DNA of 24,987 bases, taken from NCBI GenBank assembly GCA_900548085.1, contig URJF01000007.1, positions 1 through 24,987 on the forward strand, given 5' to 3'. The notes beneath the pieces are model-generated. The model ran no database searches. It had not been told where the DNA came from and worked only from the letters and a program-made list of their open reading frames with translations. Positions 14,648 through 22,010 of the stretch are shown piece by piece. Position 1 is the first letter of the stretch, and every line of letters begins with the position of its first letter. The translations under genes were made by a program, and so were the position numbers. Origin of the DNA: an uncultured Oscillospiraceae bacterium. Its GTDB lineage: Bacteria > Bacillota > Clostridia > Oscillospirales > Acutalibacteraceae.

Positions 14648-15699
14648 TATTCTACGCTGAATTTGAATATTGTTTTTGTCTTAAATGGCTCTCCGCCTTT
14701 TACGAAACGGTTAGGAAATGAGTCTATGTTTACTGTGTCGGGATAGAATTGTGTTTCTAATGCGGCACCACGGCGATATTTTACTTTGTATTCGCCCTTG
14801 CCGACAGTGTAGTTTTTGTCGAGCCATCCGCCGCAGTAGAGCTGAACGCCAGGCAGGTCGGTGTAGACCTCCATTTTTCTGCCGCTTTCCTTATGCCACA
14901 GCACAGCCGCTTTTTTCAGTGTGCCGTCATAGTCGTTTAGGCAGTAGTTGTTATCGTAGCCGATTCCGTCTATGATTGCACGGAACGGCTCGTCAATTTT
15001 GTCGCCGATTTTGTGGAGATGTGTGAAGTCCATCATAGTACCTTTTACATCACCTAACTCGCCTGTTGGCAGCTGATTGTCGTCAGTCTCGGTGAATTTG
15101 TCGGCGTTTATCATAAGATAGTGGTTTTCGACTGTTTCATTCGTTGTACCACTTAGGTTAAAATATGAATGGTTCGTGGGGTTAGCCACGGTGTCGGTGT
15201 CGGAGAGAACGGTGTATTCTATTTCGAGAGCATTGTCGTCGGTGAGTGTGTATTCTACTTCCATAGTAAAATTACCGGGGAAGCCGTCCTCACCGTCCGG
15301 CGAAAAGCGTGTGAATGTGACGCTGTTGTCAGTCGTTTCTTTAACCTCCCATGGAGTGAAGCTGAAACGGCCGCCTCCGTGCAGAGTCCATGTGCCCTGA
15401 TTGTTGGGGGTATGATACTCTTTGCCGTTGAATGTGAATTTTGCGTCCCTTATTCTGTTTGCCCATCTGCCGACAACGAGGCCTTGATACCCGTAGTCGG
15501 GATTAGTGTAGTCCTGTGGGTTGTCAAATCCGAGGACAACATCGGCGAACTTTCCCTCCTTGTCGGGTACGCAGAGCGACTGTATGCCTGCGCCTAATGT
15601 CTGGAGTGACGCAGAGGCTCCGTTTTTGTTTGTGATTGTGTAGAGATATATTTCGGCTCCGTCCTTGAGCGTGCCGAACAATGATTTTTTGATGCCCAT
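14647..15699 (-). CDS. galM: aldose 1-epimerase (galactose mutarotase)
   Basis: Mutarotase interconverts alpha and beta anomers of galactose or glucose for the Leloir pathway. The 350-aa length is typical and there is no signal peptide, so it acts in the cytosol. Family motifs are GRWANRI (about 77-83), the catalytic pair His107 (TLHGGG) and His177 (NPTNHSYFNLSG), and the catalytic Glu315 (AALETQFYP). It is the first gene of a four-gene minus-strand unit and overlaps the kinase start by one base. A sigma-A promoter lies 50 nt upstream. No other Leloir gene (galK, galT, galE) is in the window. Confidence 0.95.
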   Translation of the reverse strand: MGIKKSLFGTLKDGAEIYLYTITNKNGASASLQTLGAGIQSLCVPDKEGKFADVVLGFDNPQDYTNPDYGYQGLVVGRWANRIRDAKFTFNGKEYHTPNNQGTWTLHGGGRFSFTPWEVKETTDNSVTFTRFSPDGEDGFPGNFTMEVEYTLTDDNALEIEYTVLSDTDTVANPTNHSYFNLSGTTNETVENHYLMINADKFTETDDNQLPTGELGDVKGTMMDFTHLHKIGDKIDEPFRAIIDGIGYDNNYCLNDYDGTLKKAAVLWHKESGRKMEVYTDLPGVQLYCGGWLDKNYTVGKGEYKVKYRRGAALETQFYPDTVNIDSFPNRFVKGGEPFKTKTIFKFSVE

Positions 15700-15748
15700 T
15701 TTTTGCCCCTTTTGCAGTTCGTGACTGCTGTGTTATTTTATGGATAAT

Positions 15749-15777
15749 ATTATATATTAAATCTCCCTTGATTTCAA
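15749..15777 (-). promoter_or_regulatory. sigma-A promoter of galM-kinase-regulator-dehydrogenase
   Basis: Minus strand: -35 TTGAAA (15772-15777), 17-nt spacer, perfect -10 TATAAT (15749-15754). The start is near 15742 and the leader is about 43 nt. Confidence 0.8.
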
Positions 15778-15786
15778 GACTCTTGA
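15774..15786. promoter_or_regulatory. palindrome between back-to-back -35 boxes
   Basis: TCAAGACTCTTGA is a perfect 6+1+6 palindrome. Each outer TTGA belongs to one of the divergent -35 hexamers, so part of the symmetry is a by-product of the promoters. It is also a plausible operator covering both. Confidence 0.45.
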
Positions 15787-15811
15787 CTTTTTGGCAAATA
15801 ATTATTACTAT
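15783..15811 (+). promoter_or_regulatory. candidate promoter of the FHA-rodA-PBP operon
   Basis: -35 TTGACT (15783-15788), 17-nt spacer, -10 TACTAT (15806-15811). A small hairpin (GGCAG/CTGCC, about 15829-15842) lies in the leader just before the SD GGAAGGA. Confidence 0.6.
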
Positions 15812-15858
15812 ATGTTCTGTAAACCCTTGGCAGATTTCTGCCGGAAGGACGTGTTCGT

Positions 15859-16599
15859 ATGATGAACTTTGTAATAGGTATCATGAGATTTGTCGCTCCT
15901 GCGGCGGCTGTTTTTATTCTCGCTACCTGTATCATATCACTGTTTAGGAACAGACCTCGTATCCACAGACTTGCTCAGCTTGTGGACCAGAACGACGGTT
16001 CTGTTATTGACATTAACCATTGGGAGACCTCTATCGGAAAAAGTAAGGCTAACGATATTGTTTTGCCTTTTCCGGCCGTTGCTCGTTTTCATGCTGTAAT
16101 TGCTAAAAAAAGAGTGGATTGGGTAGTGACCGACACTTCTGCTCGAACTATCGGTATTATCGTAAACGGTGAAAAAATTGACGGCAAGAGAGTTATCGAA
16201 AACGGAGATATAACTACTATCGGCAATATTCCCCTTAAGTTTGTTTGCGAGGAGGCGCTGACCTCACAGAGCAAACAACAAATCAGACAGAGCGTTCCTG
16301 TCAGCAAAAATGTTGCTTATGGCGTTCTTGTCGATGTCAGCAACCACCATCCTGTTTATCTGAAGAAAAAGGATGTTCTGATAGGCAGAGGTCAAGATGC
16401 GGATATTCAGATTATGAGCCAAATGGTGTCCTCTCACCATGCCCGCATTTACCAGACCAGCAAGGGATGGGCACTGGCAGATTTGGACTCCCACAACGGA
16501 ACTAAGTTGAACGGCAGATACATTACTCAGCCGCAGCTCATATTCGACGAGGATATTATTACCTTCGGCGACAAGGTATTCGTTTTTTATGAAAAATAA
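15859..16599 (+). CDS. membrane-anchored protein with two FHA domains
   Basis: FHA domains bind phosphothreonine peptides. The 246-aa protein has an N-terminal membrane helix (about residues 8-28) and two FHA-like domains. The second (about 172-240) is canonical: Gly176-Arg177, Ser191-x-x-His194 and Asn213-Gly-Thr. The first (about 55-130) is degenerate: GK replaces GR, Ala75 replaces the motif serine (ARFH) and the NGT loop is absent. It starts the FHA-rodA-PBP set, as in Actinobacteria where FhaB/FhaA-RodA-PbpA are controlled by a Ser/Thr kinase. No kinase or phosphatase gene is seen here. The next gene starts 13 nt after the stop. The start is ATG 15859 or the adjacent ATG 15862. Confidence 0.88.
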   Translation: MMNFVIGIMRFVAPAAAVFILATCIISLFRNRPRIHRLAQLVDQNDGSVIDINHWETSIGKSKANDIVLPFPAVARFHAVIAKKRVDWVVTDTSARTIGIIVNGEKIDGKRVIENGDITTIGNIPLKFVCEEALTSQSKQQIRQSVPVSKNVAYGVLVDVSNHHPVYLKKKDVLIGRGQDADIQIMSQMVSSHHARIYQTSKGWALADLDSHNGTKLNGRYITQPQLIFDEDIITFGDKVFVFYEK

Positions 16600-16612
16600 A
16601 GGAGACGGTTTT

Positions 16613-17884
16613 ATGCCAAAAAAAATAAAGAGCGCCCGTGCGCCCAAAATAAAACCGATAAACAACTTTTTGATAATGTTTGTTTTGTCGCTGTTTCAAA
16701 TTACTACGGGATTTATTGCGGCTAATTGCGGAAAAGAGTTTGAGCCAAAGGTTATTATTTCTTTACTCAGCCTTGTGGCTGTAGAGTGGCTGTACCTAAT
16801 CGTGTTCTATACGGCACTGCACAGACGAAATTTTGAGCTTGAAATAATTGCATTTTTCCTGTGCGGTGTGGGACTTGTCACTATGGGCAGCATCAGTCCC
16901 GACGCTGCATTCAAGCAACTGCTTATGGTGGTAGCAGGTGTAATTATATACACTGTTATGGTGTTCCTTTTGGGCAATGTTGACCTGTGTATGAGACTGA
17001 GGATTGTTGTGGCAGTAGCTGCAATATTGCTTTTGATGGCTAATGTAATTTTGGCAAAAGCTACTAACGGTGCACGAAATTGGCTCACTATCGGCGGTGA
17101 AAACGGTATCACCATTCAGCCGTCGGAGTTCGTAAAGATAGCATTCATTTTTGTAGGCTCTGCTACTTTGGAAAAAATACAGACCACTAAGAACATTATC
17201 GCCTATATTGCTTTTTCGCTTGTGTGCGTAGGTTCGCTTATTATCATTAAGGACTTTGGTACTGCCCTTGTATTTTTCTTTACTTTCCTGATTATTGCTT
17301 TTATGAATTCGGGAGACATAAAGACCATCGGATTGGCTGTCGGCTCCGCTGTTATGGGCGCAGCTATTGTGCTTAAGTATAAGACATATGTAAAAAACAG
17401 ATTTGCCGCATACAGACATGTTTGGGACTATGCCGACTCTCAGGGTTGGCAGCAGACAAGGGTACTTGTCGGAATGGCAAGCGGCGGATTATTCGGCCTT
17501 GGTATCGGAAACGGCAATGTGCGCAATGTGTATGCCGCTATGTCGGACAGTATTTTCGGCGTTATCTGTGAGGAATGGGGCTTTATTTTCGGTATTGCTA
17601 TGATTTTGAGTTTTGTATGTATAGCCGTGTCGGCTCTTGTGAACTCTATCGCTTCCCGTTCGGCTTTCTATTCTATCGGTGCCGTTGCAGGAGCGGGAAT
17701 GCTTTTGTTCCAAACAGGACTTAATATATTCGGAATTACAGATATTCTGCCGCTGACAGGTGTTACCATTCCTTTTGTCAGTCAAGGCGGTTCTTCTATG
17801 ATGGCTTGCTGGGCTATCCTCGCTTTCATTAAGGCGTCAGATGTCCGTACCTACAGCTACCTGGGAGGTGCTAAGAAGAAATGA
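16613..17884 (+). CDS. RodA/FtsW/SpoVE-family peptidoglycan glycosyltransferase
   Basis: SEDS proteins polymerise lipid II into glycan strands together with a class B PBP. This 423-aa protein has about ten membrane helices. Visible family motifs are IIKDFGTALVFF, the extracytoplasmic segment YRHVWDYADSQGWQQ with the likely catalytic Asp, GLGIGNGNVRN, SDSIFGVICEEWGFIFG and the C-terminal TGVTIPFVSQGGSSMMA. I chose ATG 16613, which has AAAGGAG at 16598-16604; an earlier in-frame ATG (16589) overlaps the FHA gene and has no SD. The gene overlaps the PBP start by ATGA. Its PBP partner and the FHA gene argue for the RodA/PbpA branch rather than divisome FtsW. Confidence 0.93.
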   Translation: MPKKIKSARAPKIKPINNFLIMFVLSLFQITTGFIAANCGKEFEPKVIISLLSLVAVEWLYLIVFYTALHRRNFELEIIAFFLCGVGLVTMGSISPDAAFKQLLMVVAGVIIYTVMVFLLGNVDLCMRLRIVVAVAAILLLMANVILAKATNGARNWLTIGGENGITIQPSEFVKIAFIFVGSATLEKIQTTKNIIAYIAFSLVCVGSLIIIKDFGTALVFFFTFLIIAFMNSGDIKTIGLAVGSAVMGAAIVLKYKTYVKNRFAAYRHVWDYADSQGWQQTRVLVGMASGGLFGLGIGNGNVRNVYAAMSDSIFGVICEEWGFIFGIAMILSFVCIAVSALVNSIASRSAFYSIGAVAGAGMLLFQTGLNIFGITDILPLTGVTIPFVSQGGSSMMACWAILAFIKASDVRTYSYLGGAKKK

Positions 17885-19269
17885 GAATGATTACTAAGAG
17901 AGGCATATTCCTCTGGATACTTTCGGCGTTGTTCGTGGTTGGACTTGTGTTTATGACCGTGTCCTTGGTCAACAACGGCGACGAGTGGGTAATGAAAAGA
18001 TTTAATCGTCATATGTACAGCGACGGCACTCTCATAGGCGCAGGTACAATATATGATAAAAATGATAAAAAACTTGCCGAAACAGTAAAGGGCGAAAGAA
18101 AATATTCCGATGACGCCACTGTTCGTAAGGCTACACTGCATATTGTCGGTGACCCAAAGAACTTCATTTCTACAGGCGTTCAGTCGGCATTTGATACAAA
18201 ACTGACGGGTTACAGTATCCTGTTCGGCGTGTACAATATCGAGCGGTACGGCAGAGGCAATGATATGAAACTGACTATCGACAGCGATATATGCAAGGTT
18301 GCATATCAGGCACTGGATGGCAGAAAAGGAACTGTGGGTGTAGTGAACTATAAGACAGGTGACTTGATTTGTTCTGTATCTTCTCCCAGCTATGATGTGG
18401 AAAATGTACCCGATACTCTCAATACGAGCAGTCGGTATGAGGGTGTGTATATCAACAGACTTTTGTCCGCTCAGTATGTGCCCGGTTCTACCTTTAAGAT
18501 TGTTACAGCAATTTGCGCTATAGAGAATATCGATGATATCTACGAGCGCACCTGGGATTGTAACGGCGCATATCAGCCTAAGAGCGGCGTGGCTATAACC
18601 TGCAACGGCAATCACGGTAGACATATCAATTTTAAAAATGCTTTGGCGCAGAGTTGTAACGCAGTCTTTGCCCAAATAGCAATAGAATTAGGCCCTGAAA
18701 AGCTGAATGCTACTGCCAAAGAGCTCGGCATAGGCTCCCAAATTACAATCAGCGGAGCAATAAAGTCTTTTGAGGGTAAGTTTGATTTAAAGAATAATGC
18801 TGCAGATGACCTTGTGGGCTGGACCGGTATCGGTCAGGGCGATACGAGAGTTGCCCCCATTACTATGCTTCGTATTGTCAGCGCAGTGGCTAACGGCGGC
18901 TCTGCAGTTTCGTTCAATATAGTCAACTCATTGGCTAATCAGGCAGGCAATGCGCTCAATATTACTTTACCTGCTAATAAGGTGGAGCTTATGAGCAGCA
19001 CCGTAGCATCAAAAATGAAAGATATGATGCGCTATGATGTTAAGGAAAAGTACGGAGACAGCAATTATCCCGGTCTTAAGCTCTGCGCAAAGAGCGGTAC
19101 GGCACAGATAGACAGCGATGCCTCTCACGATATTGCTTGGTTCGTCGGCTTTATGGATGATGAGAAAAATCCGTATGCGTTCGTCGTTACTGTTGAGAAC
19201 GGCGGCTATGGCTCCTCCACTGCAGGACCTATTGCTAACAAGGTGCTCCAGAGCATAGTGAAAAAATAA
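17881..19269 (+). CDS. class B penicillin-binding protein (PbpA-like transpeptidase)
   Basis: It cross-links peptidoglycan on the outer face of the membrane as partner of the upstream SEDS protein. The 462-aa protein has one N-terminal membrane anchor (about residues 8-30) and a short non-catalytic module. The transpeptidase motifs are complete: SxxK is Ser203-Thr-Phe-Lys206 (PGSTFK), SxN is Ser258-Cys-Asn260 and KSGT is Lys404-Thr407. The length and short N-terminus match actinobacterial PbpA better than the larger MrdA/PBP2 or FtsI proteins; no PASTA domain is present. Its ATG overlaps the rodA stop, so the two are translationally coupled. Confidence 0.94.
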   Translation: MRMITKRGIFLWILSALFVVGLVFMTVSLVNNGDEWVMKRFNRHMYSDGTLIGAGTIYDKNDKKLAETVKGERKYSDDATVRKATLHIVGDPKNFISTGVQSAFDTKLTGYSILFGVYNIERYGRGNDMKLTIDSDICKVAYQALDGRKGTVGVVNYKTGDLICSVSSPSYDVENVPDTLNTSSRYEGVYINRLLSAQYVPGSTFKIVTAICAIENIDDIYERTWDCNGAYQPKSGVAITCNGNHGRHINFKNALAQSCNAVFAQIAIELGPEKLNATAKELGIGSQITISGAIKSFEGKFDLKNNAADDLVGWTGIGQGDTRVAPITMLRIVSAVANGGSAVSFNIVNSLANQAGNALNITLPANKVELMSSTVASKMKDMMRYDVKEKYGDSNYPGLKLCAKSGTAQIDSDASHDIAWFVGFMDDEKNPYAFVVTVENGGYGSSTAGPIANKVLQSIVKK

Positions 19270-19280
19270 TATTTCTGTTC

Positions 19281-19320
19281 AGACTTGCATAAGATTATTT
19301 AGGTGATTTTATGCAAGTTT
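19281..19320 (+). other. inverted repeat overlapping a start codon, terminator-like
   Basis: A perfect 10-bp repeat, ACTTGCATAA (19283-19292) and TTATGCAAGT (19309-19318), extends to 12 with a G-U pair. The 16-nt loop holds the SD AGGTGA and the 3' arm holds the ATG (19311) of the next gene. A short T run follows (to 19322). It may partly terminate PBP transcripts or regulate initiation of the downstream gene. Confidence 0.6.
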
Positions 19321-19763
19321 TTACAATAAAGGCTAAGCCTAAGGCTATATTCGGCGGAATACTCGCTGTCACGGGAATTATTGTGGTTATACTCACATTT
19401 GTAGGAAATCACAGTTCTTCCGTGTCTTCGTCTGCCTCCATAAGTTGCAAGACGAACAAGGAGAGAGTTGAGTACATACAGTCATTAGGCTATGAGACCG
19501 ATGGCAAGGAAACCTCTAAGGAGGTCACTATCCCTACAGTATTCAACGATGTGTACAACAGATACAACGATATCCAGAAAAAGCAGGACTTTGACCTGTC
19601 AAAATATAAGGGAAAGACAGTAACGCTGTACACATATTCAATCACTAACTACAAGAATAATAAGAATGTAATAGCCGACCTGATGGTTTATGACGGTGTG
19701 CTGATAGGCGCAGACCTGTGTGATACCTCAGCTAAGGACGGCTTTTTGGTAGAACTTAAATGA
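19311..19763 (+). CDS. membrane-anchored small protein, DUF4830-like
   Basis: A 150-aa protein with a membrane anchor at about residues 14-31 (GGILAVTGIIVVILTFVG), a Ser-rich linker and an extracytoplasmic domain of about 100 residues. The string ERVEYIQSLGYETDG followed by VTIPTVFNDVYNRYN and DLSKYKGKTVTLYTY resembles what I recall of DUF4830 domains in Clostridia; this assignment is from memory. Function is unknown. It follows the PBP by 41 nt and overlaps the pseudouridine synthase gene by ATGA. An envelope role is possible from its position, but the synthase downstream shows that the operon is not purely cell-wall. Confidence 0.75.
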   Translation: MQVFTIKAKPKAIFGGILAVTGIIVVILTFVGNHSSSVSSSASISCKTNKERVEYIQSLGYETDGKETSKEVTIPTVFNDVYNRYNDIQKKQDFDLSKYKGKTVTLYTYSITNYKNNKNVIADLMVYDGVLIGADLCDTSAKDGFLVELK

Positions 19764-20467
19764 GCGACAGATTAGATAAGATTTTAGCGAGAGAACTGAA
19801 TATTACACGCTCGGGCGCAAAGGAACTTTTGAAAAAAGGCAGAGTATCGCTGAACGGTACGGTAATAAAAAAGGGTGAAACCAAATGTACAGAGTCGGAT
19901 TCTATAACTGTGGACGGTAAGACTGTAGGTAACTCCGAGTTTGTCTATATTATGATGAATAAGCCTAAGGGCGTAATTTCTGCCAGCGACGGAAAGGGCG
20001 ACAAGACGGTGGTAGATATTTTGCCGGAGGATATGAAAAGGCGTGGACTTTTTCCTGCCGGCAGGCTTGACAAGGATACCACCGGATTTATGCTTATTAC
20101 CGATGACGGTGAATTTGCACATAATATACTTTCGCCTGCGCACCATATCGACAAGACATATATTGTCACATTGGACAAGCCTGTTACAGAGGAGGTCAAG
20201 TCGGATTTTGAGAGCGGTATGACTCTCAATGATGAAAAGCTGCTTAGGGCAGAGCTGTCGATCTTGAACGAGGACAGAACAGTGGCGAAGGTGGTTTTGC
20301 ATCAGGGATTGTATCATCAGATTAAGCGAATGTTCAAAAAACACGGATTGACTGTTACGGAACTGCATCGAGAGGCGATGGGTTCGCTCATTTTAGACAA
20401 AGATTTGGCATTGGGACAGTGCAGATATATAAATTCCGACGAAAAAAAGAAAATTATGGAAAAGTGA
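19760..20467 (+). CDS. RsuA/RluB-family pseudouridine synthase
   Basis: It isomerises a specific uridine in rRNA to pseudouridine. The 235-aa protein has an N-terminal S4 RNA-binding domain (about residues 1-52, RLDKILARELNITRSGAKEL) and the RsuA catalytic fold. The catalytic aspartate is Asp104 in GRLDKDTTG. The KPKGVIS motif and the C-terminal HQGLYHQIKRMF are also typical. The length matches RsuA (16S rRNA U516) more than the longer RluB, but target choice cannot be proven from sequence. It starts inside the stop of the preceding gene (ATGA). Confidence 0.92.
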   Translation: MSDRLDKILARELNITRSGAKELLKKGRVSLNGTVIKKGETKCTESDSITVDGKTVGNSEFVYIMMNKPKGVISASDGKGDKTVVDILPEDMKRRGLFPAGRLDKDTTGFMLITDDGEFAHNILSPAHHIDKTYIVTLDKPVTEEVKSDFESGMTLNDEKLLRAELSILNEDRTVAKVVLHQGLYHQIKRMFKKHGLTVTELHREAMGSLILDKDLALGQCRYINSDEKKKIMEK

Positions 20468-20490
20468 GTATCAATATAATTGGTAAAAAT

Positions 20491-20539
20491 TTTTTGCATA
20501 CACAATATATAGGGGTGTTTGGTAAATGTTATGCAAAAA
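20491..20539. repeat. 10-bp inverted repeat in the leader region of the CdaR-type gene
   Basis: TTTTTGCATA (20491-20500) and TATGCAAAAA (20530-20539) are exact reverse complements 29 nt apart. The 3' arm is followed by A-rich, not T-rich, DNA, so a plus-strand terminator is unlikely. The core TTGCATA/TATGCAA is the same as in the repeat at 19283-19318. The rest of 20468-20671 is A/T rich without a convincing gene. Confidence 0.5.
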
Positions 20540-20573
20540 GCACAAGAAAATAAAAATTTTTTTGTTAAAAAAG

Positions 20574-20602
20574 TTGCAAAGTGGGCAAATTGATTGTATA
20601 AT
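20574..20602 (+). promoter_or_regulatory. sigma-A promoter of the CdaR-type regulator
   Basis: -35 TTGCAA (20574-20579), 17-nt spacer, perfect -10 TATAAT (20597-20602). A small dyad TTGC-N7-GCAA overlaps the -35. The start is near 20609, giving a leader of about 62 nt with SD GGAGG before ATG 20672. Confidence 0.75.
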
Positions 20603-20671
20603 ATATACAATTAGTTTGCTCTTTTTTTGTGCAGAATTAAAAATTGAGCGAGAAATGAGGAGGTTATCCAA

Positions 20672-21757
20672 ATGCCGAACAGACTGTTTCAGAGCGTAAT
20701 TAACCAGATGAGAGAGGCTACCGACCGTATTATCGGTGTTGTAGACGAAAGCGGTGCTATTATTTCATGCAGCGAGCTTGGACTTATCGGAGAGGTAAGA
20801 AAGGGCGTCATTGCAGCAGGCGTGTTCAATGGTTCTCTTATATGTGTTGATTCCTGCACCTACAAGGCATTCGGCGACAGTGTTCATCCGGAGTACGCCG
20901 TTTTTGTTGACGGTACCGACGAGATGAGCCGCCACTATGTAGGCATCATTGCAGTAGCTCTCGACCAAATAAAGAAGAATAATGATGAAAAATTTGACCG
21001 TTCCAATTTTGTTAAGAATGTAATTTTGGACAATGTCTTGCCGGGAGATATTTATATCAAATCCCGTGAACTTAGATTCAATAACGATGCGTCTAGAGTT
21101 GTTTTTCTTATCAGAGTTACAAAGACTAATGATGTTTCGGTATTTGATGTTATCCAGAATTTCTTTCCGGACAAAACGAAGGATTTTGTTATCAACATAA
21201 ATGAGACCGATATTGCTCTTATTAAAGAAGTAAGACCAAATGTTGACTCAAAGGATTTGGAAAAGCTGGCACAGTCTATCTGCGACACACTTTCCACAGA
21301 GTTCTATTGTACCGCTATCGTAGGTATCGGCACCTGCGTAACAGGTGTCAAGGAGCTTGCTAAGTCTTTTAAGGAAGCACAGGTTGCTCTTGAGGTAGGC
21401 AAGGTGTTCGATACCGAGCGTTCTATCATCAGCTATGATAATTTGGGCATTGCCAGACTTATCTATCAGCTGCCTACCACTCTTTGCGAGATGTTCCTCA
21501 GAGAAGTGTTCAAAAAAGGCTCTATTGATTCTCTCGATCAGGAAACCTTGTTCACTATCCAAAAGTTTTTTGAGAACAATCTTAATGTTTCCGAAACATC
21601 GAGAAAGCTCTTTGTTCACCGTAACACTCTCGTTTACAGACTCGAAAAAATTAAAAAACTCACCGGTCTTGACTTGAGAGAATTTGACGACGCTATCGTA
21701 TTCAAGGTAGCACTTATGGTAAATAAGTATCTTGATTCTACTCCGATTAAGTACTAA
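20672..21757 (+). CDS. CdaR/PucR-family transcriptional regulator
   Basis: A 361-aa DNA-binding regulator. The N-terminal part (about residues 1-105) resembles the sugar-diacid-binding region of CdaR. The middle (about 130-260) resembles the GGDEF-like domain of the family, including FKEAQVALEVGKVF. The C-terminus holds the PucR-type helix-turn-helix (about 300-355, NVSETSRKLFVHRNTLVYRL). It stands alone between its own promoter and terminator, so its targets may lie elsewhere and autoregulation is possible. The effector is not evident; in other members it is a sugar acid, a purine breakdown product or an amino acid. The SD AGGAGG is strong. Confidence 0.82.
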   Translation: MPNRLFQSVINQMREATDRIIGVVDESGAIISCSELGLIGEVRKGVIAAGVFNGSLICVDSCTYKAFGDSVHPEYAVFVDGTDEMSRHYVGIIAVALDQIKKNNDEKFDRSNFVKNVILDNVLPGDIYIKSRELRFNNDASRVVFLIRVTKTNDVSVFDVIQNFFPDKTKDFVININETDIALIKEVRPNVDSKDLEKLAQSICDTLSTEFYCTAIVGIGTCVTGVKELAKSFKEAQVALEVGKVFDTERSIISYDNLGIARLIYQLPTTLCEMFLREVFKKGSIDSLDQETLFTIQKFFENNLNVSETSRKLFVHRNTLVYRLEKIKKLTGLDLREFDDAIVFKVALMVNKYLDSTPIKY

Positions 21758-21771
21758 ATACAGAATTTTTC

Positions 21772-21807
21772 AATCCCCTTTAGGCGTGTGCCGAAGGGGG
21801 ATTTTTT
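21772..21807 (+). terminator. intrinsic terminator after the CdaR-type gene
   Basis: AATCCCCTT (21772-21780) pairs with AAGGGGGATT (21794-21803) with one extra G. AGGC/GCC pairing is possible in the loop, and six T end at 21807. Confidence 0.88.
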
Positions 21808-21854
21808 ATGGTACAATTTTTTGGATACAATAGGAATAACACAGATGTGCCCTG

Positions 21855-21872
21855 ACCACAAGTCCTTGTGGT
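21855..21872. other. short perfect hairpin in a gene-free stretch
   Basis: ACCACAAG-TC-CTTGTGGT is an 8-bp perfect dyad with a 2-nt centre. It lies in the 111-nt space between the terminator (to 21807) and the next promoter (from 21919). I see no gene, SD or known RNA family there. Confidence 0.5.
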
Positions 21873-21918
21873 AAGTTGTGAACAGAGTGTAAATCTCGTC
21901 TCGCAGATACGCTATATA

Positions 21919-21947
21919 TTGAATATTATGTGAAAATATGGTATAAT
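21919..21947 (+). promoter_or_regulatory. sigma-A promoter of the NfeD-SPFH pair
   Basis: -35 TTGAAT (21919-21924), 17-nt spacer, perfect -10 TATAAT (21942-21947). The start is near 21954 and the leader is about 57 nt. A short out-of-frame ORF begins at ATG 21972 inside this leader and overlaps nfeD. Confidence 0.78.
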
Positions 21948-22010
21948 TAGCGCAACATATGGAAGATGATATGAACATATTCCGTATGAATATTATGAGA
22001 GGCGGAGGTT

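Noticed and set aside
15169..15597. Plus-strand ORF of 142 aa opposite galM
   Set aside because: It is antisense to conserved GalM with catalytic residues intact and has no SD or domain.
20526..20699. 57-codon plus-strand ORF (starting MLCKKHKK) before the CdaR-type gene, with a G-rich SD-like stretch
   Set aside because: It runs through the clear promoter at 20574-20602 and over the start of the next gene, and its composition looks like A/T-rich noise.
21808..21918. Spacer considered as a 6S or SRP RNA because of CCTGACCACAAG
   Set aside because: The long closing stem of 6S RNA and the GGAAG tetraloop region of SRP RNA are not present.
21754..21978. Minus-strand ORF of 74 aa over a terminator and the NfeD promoter
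   Set aside because: It spans an intrinsic terminator and a consensus promoter on the other strand and shows no family features.
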